The notes under the pieces are model-generated. The model was not told the DNA's origin. It saw only the letters and a list, made by a program, of their open reading frames with translations, and ran no database searches. From assembly GCF_945859705.1 (NCBI RefSeq), contig NC_079134.1:166133718-166197717 (forward strand): 64,000 nucleotides of DNA, in the 5' to 3' direction. This document shows, piece by piece, positions 24,876-36,539 of the stretch (position 1 is its first letter; each line of letters begins with the position of its first letter). The translations under genes and the position numbers were made by a program. The DNA comes from Episyrphus balteatus (lineage: Eukaryota > Arthropoda > Insecta > Diptera > Syrphidae).

Positions 24876-25648
24876 ATAAGGATGTATAAATTTTTTTTTT
24901 GAAAAAAACCAAAAACAATTTCTATATTCTAAGCTACATATTAAGGTCATAAACATTAAAATTAGCTGCGGCATTCTCATGTTATAAGAGTTTAAAGGTA
25001 GCTATATTGAATTTTTTTCGTTTTTTTTGTTAATCAAACGTGGAAACTTTTTTGATTTTTTTCCAAATTTTTCGACCAAACTTTGGTAATTTTTTGTTTA
25101 TATTCTTTCAGTAATCTTATCACAATTCTTTAGAGACCTTTATTTCAAAAGTGCAACGCTCAGATCTCGAAATATTAACACTTCAATACAACCATGTCGA
25201 ACAATTTTTCATTTATTTTTTCATTTGAGAGTGATTTTCAAACCTCGTTTTCTCTGCTTTTTTTGTGTTGAAAATTTTGCACGGAAAATAAATTAATTTT
25301 TTGAAAAACCAAAAAACTTTTGTACATTCTTAAGCTAAATATCAATACCATTAACACCAAGGCCATAAACAGATTGGTTGCCTCGTGGATATACATATTT
25401 CGGCCAAATAGAGAAAATACAAAAACGTGTCTTTTGATATTTCTGTATAAATTATCGATAACACAATGATTATTGAACCTTGGCGCTACTGTTTTAATCG
25501 AGACAAAAGTAAACTCCGATAATTATCTGCTGTAAGCATTCTGACTATAGTTACGATATCGACACGAGATGCGAAATGCGAAAAATTGAGTGTATCACTT
25601 CATTTCGTATCTCTTACATCGGATTTAGTATTGAAACTGGAATCGCGT

Positions 25649-25728
25649 CGTTACTCGTATGTTTGGTATCTCGTACGTTACGTATCTTTCGTTACTTCAG
25701 TACCCAGTAACGAAACATACGAGTAACG
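25649..25728. repeat. 16-bp perfect inverted repeat in a GTTACTCG-rich region
   Basis: CGTTACTCGTATGTTT (25649-25664) faces its exact complement at 25713-25728 across 48 bases. CGTTACTCGTTACT, AACGAGTAACG and related words recur from 24700 to 25865, so both this and the TTTCGTATG array may belong to one eroded element. Confidence 0.65.
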
Positions 25729-26226
25729 ATACTGTTTAGAAAGTAACGTTTTGTTACTCGTTACTGAAGTGAATACCCGCATTTTAGTAACGAATACATA
25801 CGATTTGCTACAGCTCTACTTCAAACTAATCGCGACATGCGAGTGCATGCTGAACGAGTAACGACTAATTTTGAAAAAAAAAAAAACGGAACCCGAAACA
25901 AGTCCACGCTTCCAATAAGCAGATATATATATCCAAAAAAGCATTTTATTTGATATGCTCAATATTTTTGGCCAACACTGTACAGTAAAAAGCAAAACTG
26001 GTAACTCTGCCTTAGTTTGTGTAACTTCTTCTTAGTGAACGCAAAAAAAAATAAAGTCGGTCCAAATTTCAAAGATTCATACGGGCAGTTCTTTTGAAAA
26101 ACCCTCTATTTTTTTAAGCAGAGAGATTTATATTTACATAATCAGGACTTAATCAAGATAATTGATTAGTTTTTAATTTAAGAAAACCAAAATAACCATA
26201 AAGCCCCATTCAGCTAACCCTTATTT

Positions 26227-26396
26227 CTTAAATCTTTGTGACATTCTCAAGTTTCTTACAATTAACACGCACGTATAAGCCTTGTAATCGGTCATGAATA
26301 AACAACCACCCACGCAGATACCACGTATGTCTTAAAATTAATGAATGCAAATTCACCACTTTAATCAAACGTTACAAATTATTTCCGTCACGATAC
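26227..26396 (+). other. Duplicated non-coding segment, copy 2
   Basis: Partner of the 6.4-kb segment in the same orientation. It is diverged but colinear over about 170 bp. It holds several TAAT/ATTA cores and an ATGCAAAT octamer-like motif that is shared with the other copy. Confidence 0.55.
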
Positions 26397-27784
26397 TGTT
26401 GTTTTTTTTTTTTTCTGGGGAAGTAAAGGACATTTCTACTAATTGTCTACTATCAACTAAATGGGCTTGGTTATCGACGATTTTTTTCTTTTAATCACCT
26501 TTATCTACAATAGAAACTTCAATTGAGCCAACATGGACACATTTTTGTTTTATCATTAATTTACCTTAAAAAAAAATAAAGTCTACAAAGGCCATTCAAA
26601 TCTTGAACATTTACCCCGTTAAGATTGAAATAGATACTTTTATTTTAAGGTTCACCTAAAAAAAAACCCTTTATACTAAGGTCCTGCATAGGTCATACAA
26701 AGTAACTTTTATTTCAAATTCAGAAGTAAAAAAGTCATCCAAAAGTACAATTTTGATTTCATCAGCATTGGAGAGAAGAATGGTCCATGCAATGATGGTG
26801 TTTCAGAAGAAACTTTTATTCTCTATCTGATGCTCGTAACTCGTGACCTTATAGGACCTTAACTTTAAGGGTTAGATACTCTTATACAAATTTGTCCTTT
26901 ATACAAAATGTGCGGCCAGTTTTGATCTTATCTTAAAATTTCATTGGTCCATGCGACACACCTCACTTTTGGGATGCTGAATAAGGTATTCCTGTTTTTG
27001 TATAAAAGAAAAGACGTAGTTTTAGTTTTTGTATAAGGGTTGAACAAGTTCAAAGGCTATCATGGTAAATATTTTTCAACCCTTTTAGTTTTTAGTTTAA
27101 AATTACAAGATGGATACGGTTCAGTCCTGTCGGCTGTCCATCTCGTGTATAGTTTAAAATTAAAATGGTCAGATGTCCGGCACTCGCCATCGACAAAATT
27201 TAGAATGTGAAAATTTAATTTATGGATAGTTATTTGCTGATTTTCAAAGTATGAAAGAAATTGAATACACTTTTGAACTGTTCAAAACACAGAAAAGAAC
27301 ACCTAAATTTTTTAATTTTCTTCTCTCAAAATTCAATTCACCTAAAAGACTTCAATAATAGATATATGTTGTTTGGAAAAAGAAAAAAAAAAATCAAAAA
27401 GATAGAAATGCCATAAAAATATCTATTCTTCAGCCAATGCTCCATTGGTGCATTTCTGAGAAAACGGTAACACTGGTTGGTTTTCAATTTTTTTTTTTTT
27501 TGTTATTGAACTCGAAAACCAAGCCCAACTATAAAATGATTTACTTTTAATAGAAAATAAGATATTCTATTAAAATTTGTTGGTTAAAAATTTAAAAATT
27601 AGTTTGGACTAAAATTCTAACTTAAAATCAAAGAAAAAAAGTTAAAAAATTGATTTAATATTTATTACTAAATTACTTCCTATTTGGTTACTAAGCCGAT
27701 TGCAGATTAAATCCTTGCATATTATGAATCATTTTATTTTTTATTAAAAAATGACTTCAATTTACTACTTAAAAAAAAAGTTGA
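26397..27784. other. AT-rich, no gene seen
   Basis: No supportable frame or repeat beyond homopolymer runs. Confidence 0.35.
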
Positions 27785-28640
27785 AGTGAAACCTTAAAAA
27801 TCATTTAAAAAAAATCGAAAAAAATATAACTTTTTTTTTATTCCATCACTTTTTTTATATAACAACCTACAATAAATTGTATACCATCTGAAAGCTTATT
27901 GTTTCAGCTCAAAATATTTATATCGACCATGTCTTTGTCTATACAACATCTACAAAAAGAGCTAGAATTTTTTTTAACCCAATTACCTAGTTTTCATAAA
28001 AAAAGCAAACCAATCAATCTCTTTTCTCTTCTAACGCCATTAAATCCATTTTTTAAAAGACAACCTATAATAAATTTCATATCATTATTATTTCACCTTT
28101 TATATGACGCTTCAATCATATTTTAACCATGCCTACAAAAAAGTAAGAATTTTTTAAAGCCAACCATGTCGAAATTTCAAACTGAGATTACTGTACTTCC
28201 TCTAATGCTGGCTGGTCATCGGCAACAAATCTTCACAGGTGTTTTGAGGTACTTTTCAAGTTCTTCAATTTAAGATTATATAACTTTTAGAGCACGTATC
28301 GTTATGTGTGATATATTAAATGAAAGGTAATATTATCAGAATGCGTATTAAAGTTAAATAAATTTGTTATGTGCTCTAGATCAAAAGATATAACGTGTTT
28401 AGAAAAAGAACATCTTTTCACCGTTTGTCTCAGAATTTTGAATATGAAATTAATTGAAATTGCACAATCATACTTTATTTAATTACATATCTACGGTATA
28501 AATTTCATTCATCTATCTATTAAAACAAAAAAGTTATGATCAATTGAATTTCGTGTCGCTTTTTCGTTTCATCTTGTTTCAAATCACTACGATACTAAAG
28601 AAGTTTTCACTTCAAAAATCAGATCTTTTTCTTTATTTTT
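27785..28640 (-). repeat. Inverted partial copy of the piggyBac-like element's interior
   Basis: Read on the minus strand, this gives the 7494-7960 block first and then the ATTCTAGCTCTTTTTGTAGA block of 11033-11340, in the same order as the 7.3-11.8 kb element but without the satellite array. Both TTAA ends are missing. The 75-residue frame at 27899 is a chance frame. Confidence 0.7.
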
Positions 28641-28674
28641 GGTAACATTTAAAAAAAAAATAAAAAGCTAATAA

Positions 28675-29630
28675 CACTGGTCAACAAGGTTTTTGCCACA
28701 AGAACCAAAATATAATTTTCTAGTAGTTTTGGATGTGTTGAACTCGAATCTGAAGTCAGAAATTTTTTATTGGCCTCCGTTTTTGAAATATTACCGTTAG
28801 AAAATGCCAAAAAACGTCATTTAGGCTATTTTCTAGGTTATGGTTTTATGTGGGGTAATTCCTAATGAAAAAATTTGTAACGGTGCCTATAATAACTTAC
28901 TCTTCTTCTTTCAAAAAATGTTTAAATAATTCCGATATCTCTTTTGCTGCCCGAGATATTTAAAATTTAAGTTGCGGTCTTTGACTCAGAAACAGCCACT
29001 GGCCAACCAAACTAAACTTTTTTTGTCACAAGAACCAAAATATACTTTTCTGAAGGTTTTTTTGATGCTGAATTCGAATCCGCAGTCAGAAAAATTCTAT
29101 TAGCCTTCGTTCTTGAAACATTACCGTTATAAAATGCAGAAAAAAGGTTTTTTTTTTAAACGGTTATATTTCAAGAACGGAGGCTAAAAGAATTTTTTTG
29201 ACTGCGGATTCGAGTTCAGCAACCCAAAAACCTTCCGAAAAGTATATTTTGGCTCTTGTGGCAAAAATTGTGTGACCAGTGACTTAAACTTTAGATTAAG
29301 TTTAGTTTCTCTTTGGCTTATTAACTGAAATTTAAGATATCTCGAGCAATAAAAGATATATCGGGAAAATTTAAACAGTTTTTGAAAAAAGAATATCTGT
29401 TCTTATAATCACCGTTACAAATTTGTTTTCAATGAATTACCCCACATAAAAACAGAACATCGAAAACAGCCAAAATTAATTTTTGTATCATTTTATAACA
29501 GTAATATTTCAAAAACGGAGGCCAATCAAATTTTTCTGACTTCAGATTCGGATTCAGCACCCCAAAAACTACTAGAAAAGTATACTTTGGTTCTTGTGGC
29601 AAAAAAAAAGTAAAATTTTGTTGACCAGTG
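28675..29630. mobile_element. PIF/Harbinger-like MITE, copy 2 (long foldback, nested)
   Basis: The termini are CACTGGTCAACAA as in copy 1, with TAA duplicated at 28672-28674 and 29631-29633. The arms are inverted copies of each other over more than 300 bp, including GCCACAAGAACCAAAATATA near the left end facing its complement near the right end. The centre (28997-29281) is a second inverted pair that starts CACTGGCCAACCAA and ends TGACCAGTG. The whole unit is a stem within a stem. No coding frame. Confidence 0.78.
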
Positions 29631-29764
29631 TAATCGGTAAGTTTTGAACTTTCAATTTTTTAACTTATGTTCTTTGATTTTGGGTTAAATTCTACTCCAA
29701 ACTAATTTTTACAAATTTGTTCTATTTTTGCTCTGGAGTATAGAGGTACAGGTATAGAAATAGA

Positions 29765-29850
29765 GTATTGGAACATGGCATTCGAACCCCAGACCTCTGG
29801 TACAAAAAGACAAACCGTTCAATGATTTAAGAGCCTTAGCTGATTTTTCT
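29765..29850 (-). ncRNA. tRNA-like / SINE-head sequence
   Basis: On the minus strand, CCAGAGGTCTGGGGTTCGAA followed by TGCC contains a good pol III B-box (GGTTCGAATGC). Upstream is AAGGCTCTTAAATCATTGAA, where a degenerate A-box would lie. The cloverleaf stems do not pair well enough for a functional tRNA. A tRNA-derived SINE head is more likely, with low certainty. Confidence 0.3.
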
Positions 29851-32430
29851 CATTCTATATACCTACATGTGTACGTGTCTTAAGTTGGACTTGGCATTAT
29901 ATGACTGGGCCTTTAAGATGAAATTGCAATCTATATCATATGATAATAATTTGAATTTTTGATAATTCGGTCCTCAAAATGTTCCACCTCCATGAGTTTA
30001 TCGTTCTTTAAAATATCGCTTAAAATATTTTGTCGATTTATCAGAACCAAGAATAAAGAATGCAATTAGCATTTTATCTATAAAGTCGATATACTTTATT
30101 CGAATTTTGGAACCCACATATCTTCAATTTTACTGAGAGTGCATTTGGAATCTTTCACTCAAATCCCACGTTTCTCAACACTTTAAAAAGGTTCACCTGA
30201 AAATCGTCAAATTCTCACTTGTACCTCTGCTGTAAAAGCGATTATTGAAATTACCCACGCATATACACATTATTGAAAATTAGTAATTTATCAAACGATT
30301 CTCTGTCACAAGGAGTATAAAGACGAAAATTTTATCATGGGATCACAAAAATGGTAAGATTTGAAGAAAGGTGCTAATATGGACATTTTTTCGCTGCTCG
30401 ATTTGCTTCAAACTTGGTTACCATTTTTTGGACAAGAAACTCAGCAAACATTTTTACTTTATGGCTATATCTAAAAAATAATTAATAAGTCAACATATAC
30501 CTATTACCTATTTCAAATGAGAAAAAACTTTAACCCTCTTGTGGCGCCATCTAGCGTTAAAATAAAAATTATTTTGAAATATAGTTTTGTCCACTTAGGA
30601 ACTTCATTCTTAACGAACGCTCTTGTATGTACGGAAATGTTACAAATTAAATTATTCAAAAAAAAAAAACTAAAACTGGTTTCGGTATTATTATTACATT
30701 ATTTTAGTTTGATGTTATTTTTCTTAATCTTAATGCAAAAGGTACTATTTACGGCAGTCGTAATTCAAACGGTTTTTGTAGAACGAAATTTGGATCTTCC
30801 TTAACAGTTTTGTTGTATAAATTTTGTTTGAGATTAAATTCCAAATTGATCCTCAATTGATCTTTTCGACAACAAAGCAAGTTCGTGCGGCTTAGTCGAA
30901 AAAATTTATATTGGGATTTGAGAAGGCAACAAGATATAAACAAATGTTAAACGCATGCAGTGTGGTGTGTGAGTGAGCGAGGGACTGAATCTGGATGCTG
31001 GAATTGGAAACCTAATATGGGATATCACCCGCTGTGCAACAATGATGATGACTAAAAGGCCTTGCTATGGGTTTCCTTGCCAGTTGCCATGGTTGATGCT
31101 CTGGGCTGAAAGTGACAATAAATATAAGGAACCATTAGTCTGTAAGAATCTCCGTTTTATAAGAAACAAGACAGAAACAAAAAAAGAAAACAAAATAAAA
31201 AGAACAAACAAAAAAAAATTGGAAACGATTCAAAAAAAGAGATTAAGTGCCGAAGGACATGTTGATATCTATGTACATGTCCAAGGCGTTACACATTAAT
31301 TCTTTTCTCTTTGAAGAAACAAAATAAATTGTATAAAAGTAGGAATTTTTTCCTAGAATAAAACTATAACTACATTGGGGGTCGCAAGACGATGTACTGA
31401 AGCTATATAATCCAGGCATTGGCATGGAGGCTTGTTTTGTGCACTACATGCAACATTTGTACACATTTACCACATGATATAGAATCTAGAGATTAATGTT
31501 TTAGTTTATGTACATGTATTTGTTTGGGTTTCGAGCAGGGAAGAACCTTGGCTGGATATAGATAGATAATAATAGGTTTCGATTTCTATTGGCTACATTC
31601 GTTATAATTGATACTTTGGTAAAGAAGATACAAATACAAATACGAAAAGAGGAAAAATAAGATAAATCGTCGAACAACCTACCATATCATTATGTGGTTA
31701 TTGTAGATAGATATATGAAATAAAAACCACTTGCAGTTTACGAAGAAAACTTAAAAAATTCTAGTTAATATCTTTTTCCATCATCGATGAAAGGAGATTT
31801 GGAATATGTATATTCATATCATTGATTTTAATAAATTAAAAGGGATTAAATTCACAACTGGAAAGTTTCTTAGGTGATGGTTACGAAGAATGTTAAATCT
31901 AATAAATTTGATAAAAGAATGGGATCGATTGATCCAGAGTTAACTAAAGAAAATAGAAGAGTTAACTGGGGGTTAACTTCAAATTTTACTAAGGCACACA
32001 CCGAACGTTAAAATGCCCATTTTCGTTTTAACAGATTAAGAATGAATTCTAAAACTACAAGGCCACTGTACCTACAAGTTGAAAAAAATATAATTGCTTT
32101 TTTAAATATTTGTTTTAAATATGGGGTAATTTCAAAATTTGTTACAAAAAATATCGCGAAATGGCATCTCTGCAGAGACTTTAAGTACGTGCCTTGTTCA
32201 AAGCGTCGCGCAGAACTATTCAAGCAGTTTTGAATGTTTTTACTTGAAATTTATTACAAAATTTTATAACATGATTTTGAACATTAAACACGTACCTATG
32301 GATTTTTCTTGATTAAAAAATATATTAGGAACTAAATGCAGTTATTTACCAAACTTTCCAAATTTAATGTTTTCAAAATCTCAAACGTATTTCTGTTAAA
32401 AAATTGATTTTTATCCTAAAGCCTAGTTTT
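29851..32430. other. No gene supported; slightly balanced patch at 30960-31120
   Basis: The 108-residue frame at 30973-31299 and the 95-residue frame at 30517-30804 lack domains. The second half of the former is lysine-rich low complexity. Possible regulatory sequence only. Confidence 0.3.
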
Positions 32431-32645
32431 CAGATTGCGCCGAATTTTAGTTGAATTTTAGCTGGATTTTTTTCTTCACTTTTTTCATGTAAACGCAGGA
32501 ACAGAAAATAAAATGCTCGACTTGGTCGCACGAACTTGCTTTTATGGTAGAAGTTGATTTTAGGGTTAATTTGATTTTAGTAATAATAGGTATTACAATA
32601 AATGTAAAAAAAATATATAAAGAATTGTTTTTAAAATAACAAAAA

Positions 32646-33030
32646 CACCTTTTAAAATTGTTTTTATCTTCAAACGATGTATGCTGTGTGACTTTTTGTA
32701 TTAACAAAGAATTTTTGATTTTTTTTTTTAATTTTTTGGAAGCGCTTTAAAAAAAAAATAATTTTTTGCATAAAAAGAAATTATTGATTTTTTTTTAATT
32801 TTCGTAGACTTTTTTTAAAAAAAGTAATTTTTGTATAAAATATTATTTTTCTACGCTTCAAAAAAATCAAAAAAAAATTCTTTGTTAATACAAGAAATCA
32901 AACACAGCATACATAGGTACATCGTTTGGAGATTAAAAAAACACCTTTTAAAATTGTTTTAATCTCCAAACGATGTACCTATTGTTTTTAAAATTAAAAA
33001 AAACACCTTTTAAAATTGTTTAATTTTAAA
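32646..33030. repeat. Cascade of local inverted and direct duplications
   Basis: A perfect 26-bp palindrome has arms at 32913-32938 and 32957-32982 (ATAGGTACATCGTTTGGAGA...) around 18 bases. The left arm extends outward as an inverted copy of 32655-32725 (AACAAAGAATTTTT, TATGCTG). The loop word CACCTTTTAAAATTGTTT appears three times (about 32646, 32942 and 33004). The pattern fits serial template switching. Confidence 0.8.
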
Positions 33031-33589
33031 AACAATTTTTTAAATATTTTTTTTTTAATTACTTATAATATTATCACTACAATCAATTTATACAAACTGT
33101 ACAAAATTTTCAAACATTTTCCATAATTTTAAAATTTGGAATTTACGATCTGAAAAAAATATAAATTCGGACATAAAAACTTAATTTTAGGAAAATTCAT
33201 GCATTTGTTCTGAAAAATTTTGTATTCCTTTATTTTTAATCCCAAAAAAATTTTTTTTTTTTTTTTTAAATTAATTTAAAATTTAGGAAATTAAAACGTT
33301 ATCGGTGAAACCATTTACGAGAAAGTCAGAAATCGAGAAAACGGTGGCAGGTATCGTTAGAAAAATAGTCAAAAAATATAATTCAAAAATAGTAAAACCT
33401 CAATTTTGGTCCTAAAATAAAAATTTCAACTAGCTCTCTTAACTACCAGGTTTGAAGCAAAATACCGTTTTGAAGCACATCGTCTCGGTGGTTTGGGCTG
33501 TTGTTTGAATTGTGACAGAATTGTGGAGCCCACTTTTTTGGCATTTTCCAAAATTACTTTTCTTACGAATCCTAAACTTGCCCTATAGT

Positions 33590-34153
33590 TACGGTGACCA
33601 TCCGTCCCGGGACTGTCCCGTATTTCTGCAGCTTGTCCCGGGTTTTTATTTAGGAAACCCGGGACGTATAAGTGTCCCGTATTTTGTTATCTGTCCCGTG
33701 ACTGTCCCGTATTTGCAAATTCTCTGATTTTTGTATTCAAAATTTTAAATACTTTGTACGGAAAATTGTGGAAAATGTTTGTTACCTTATAACTTTGGAC
33801 TGAGTGAACCAATTTTGATAAATTTTGTATTGGAAAGCAGGTGCATGCAGTGTGGTCCCATTTCAATTTCGTCCAGTTCAGTTAAAGGATCTATGACAAA
33901 ACCATAAAACCCAGTTTCGAACCAAGTCGGTTTTGTTTTGTTTTTTTTTTTTTTTTTTTTTTGATAAAAATGATTATCGGATAAAAGCATTAAGCCTAGT
34001 ACGCTGCTGAAGCAAAACGAAAATGTTTCTAAGTCTCCAAAGTCAAAAAACTCTGTTGGATTTTTTTTTTTTTTGAAAAATCAATATTTTCAAAACGATC
34101 CAACAAATTTTTTATTCGTCCCGGGTTTCGCTTCTAGAAATATGGTCACCGTA
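33590..34153. mobile_element. Intact hAT-like non-autonomous DNA transposon (564 bp)
   Basis: A perfect 12-bp terminal inverted repeat TACGGTGACCAT (33590-33601) faces ATGGTCACCGTA (34142-34153). The 8-bp duplication CCTATAGT lies at 33582-33589 and 34154-34161. An 8-bp duplication fits hAT and a few other superfamilies. The left part repeats GTCCCGGGACTGTCCCGTAT-type words. Frames over it (71 and 67 residues) are not genes. Confidence 0.88.
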
Positions 34154-34161
34154 CCTATAGT

Positions 34162-36539
34162 ACGTATTTTAAAAGAAATCTTTATAAATGTATAATAAAC
34201 TTTCTCAAATTTTGTTTAAACTATTTGAACCACAAAAGCCAGTAGATACCCGTTTTACAATTTAGTGAAACAGCTTTTAATTTCTCCTAAAAAATAATGT
34301 TTTGTTTTAATATTAAATAAATTTAATAAAAACCCCATCTTCCACGCAATTTAAATAAAATATGCACATTTTTATTCAATTTGCATACAAATTTTGATTT
34401 AATTTATAACACCTCCAGACGAGATAAAAATATGTATCTCTTTTATTTGGGTGAAAGTAAAAGGGGTTTGGGTATGATACTGTAAAAATGCTTTTCAATA
34501 TCGATTGCAATTGATTTTGAATACAAAACACCATCTGGTCTCAACTTTTTTATTGCTTGGAGAACCATTTAAAAGCCTTTGTCCGATGTAGGAAAATAAG
34601 TTAAATTTTTTTTTAAAACATGCTTTTCTATTACCTTTATTGGGGAGGCAGATTGCAAGATTCTTCAAGAAGTTGTAGATTGATTTTTGAAAAATGGTTA
34701 GTTGGACTTTTTTACACTTTTATTCTTTTAATTCTTTTCTTTTGATTTTTTTTTTCTTTAAAGGAAATACGATTTCGCACATTGTATTTGACTTATTCCG
34801 TCGTGAATGTTTTGTGTCACCGTTCACATTGCGTCTGATTACCTTTCGCATCGATGCGTAAACTAAAAAAAGTTTTTAACACAAAATTTGATGAAGCAAT
34901 TTGATTTACAATTCCTTCAATAAATTTATATGCAAAATTATGTTGCACTCCTATAATATTAACGAAACTTGATAAACTGGTTACACAAGAATTTTTATTT
35001 CCATTCTATAGGTTTATATGAACATTGAACACCTTTATCTCGGTATCGGCCCATAGCCAGATAATTAAGGTTAGAAAAAAAGGGGTGGTCATCTGGTCAT
35101 CATAGAACTATGTATTTTGTTGATATGATTTTAAAAGAAACTGCGATGAATGGACCCTTTTTAGAGTGTGCCATCTAGTTGCATAATGTGAATGTGATGC
35201 TGAGGCGATCTTTGACCCACGCAACGCAGAGAACAATTGTAAAGTCTTTGCTGGTTTTAAAGTTTGAGGGTCCGGTTTCGGAATTTATTTTTATTATTGA
35301 AATTTAATACTGTTTCTGCCCATGTGTATTATAGAAGGCTATACAAAAGGGTTAGAAACATCGGTCAGTTGAAAGAGTATCGTCTGGCACGTTCTTATAT
35401 GAAACAGGTTTTCACAAATGTATAGGTATTAGTAATTTGTAATGACATGTGCTTATATGAAGGATTTTAAGTATAATATAGATACATTTTTTTTATTGAC
35501 AGGGTGGTTCAAAAAAAAGAAACTTATTTTTGTATCTAATGGATCACAAATAATTGTACAGTGGCTCATAGATTATTTCATAAAAGAAAAAAGTTAGGTC
35601 GCAATAACTTACAGTTGTTAAACGGTCATTCTAATACTTTTTAACCCAACCTTATGATAAAATGTTGTTTACATAAAACTTTTTTTTTAAATGAATTCAC
35701 TCATGAATACAAAAAAGAAAAGAAAATTGTTTGAATTACAAATTATTGATTTGTTATTTTCCCTATGTACCTACTATAAAAAAGTGAAAAATGTGCGAAA
35801 TAAGTCTATAAGTCTAAAGCTAAGTTGTACGAAATCGGTCAGGCCGATTTTTATGATTTTTGTTTAAATTCTAAAAAAATGAATTATTTAATTTTTTAAG
35901 GCTGAATTTCATCAGTAAAAACATGATTTAAAATATTCGCAAAATAGTGGAAAAGAACTTAGGTATGCAATCAAAATGATTAGTTGTTGTTTATATTCTC
36001 CTCAAGAATTAGATATGACTTTAATTATGCAGTCAAGCCTGTCATTAAACTTGGATTAGACAAGAACTGTTTTACAAGTTACTATAAAATAAAAACATAT
36101 AAAGCTGAACTATTGCCTTAAATTGCTGCCGTACTCGAACCTTACTGAAATCAACCTTCAAACGGTAATTAACAAAATTTCTTAAAGTACGAGTATGTTT
36201 AAGATTATCATATAAAATCTGTCGTCTGCACAGGCTAAATCGCTGTGGAAAGTCCTCCACCACTAATTCAATGATTGACAAATTGATGTATTAATTGACT
36301 AATTCAGATTCATTTATTTGTACATTCCAAAAGCTTCCGTATTTCTGAGGTGGACCCAGACTTTGACTAACATCTAACTTTCAATAATTTACCAGTAAGT
36401 GTAGACTTGAACGATAGGACATCAGAGAGCGATAGTGATTGACCATTTTGTTTGCTTAAATTTCATAAAATAAATTATACCAAAAGATTCTCTAGGTAAT
36501 TTAAGGAAAAAATATGTATGGAAGTAAAAGACAAGGCAC
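34162..36539. other. AT-rich, no gene seen
   Basis: ACAGGGTGGTTCAAAAAAAA near 35500 looks like one transposon end without a partner. The 69-residue frame at 36072 has no domain. Confidence 0.35.

Noticed and set aside
30973..31299. 108-residue frame with Cys and Trp residues
   Set aside because: The second half is lysine-rich low complexity, there are no splice or initiation signals that stand out, and no domain.
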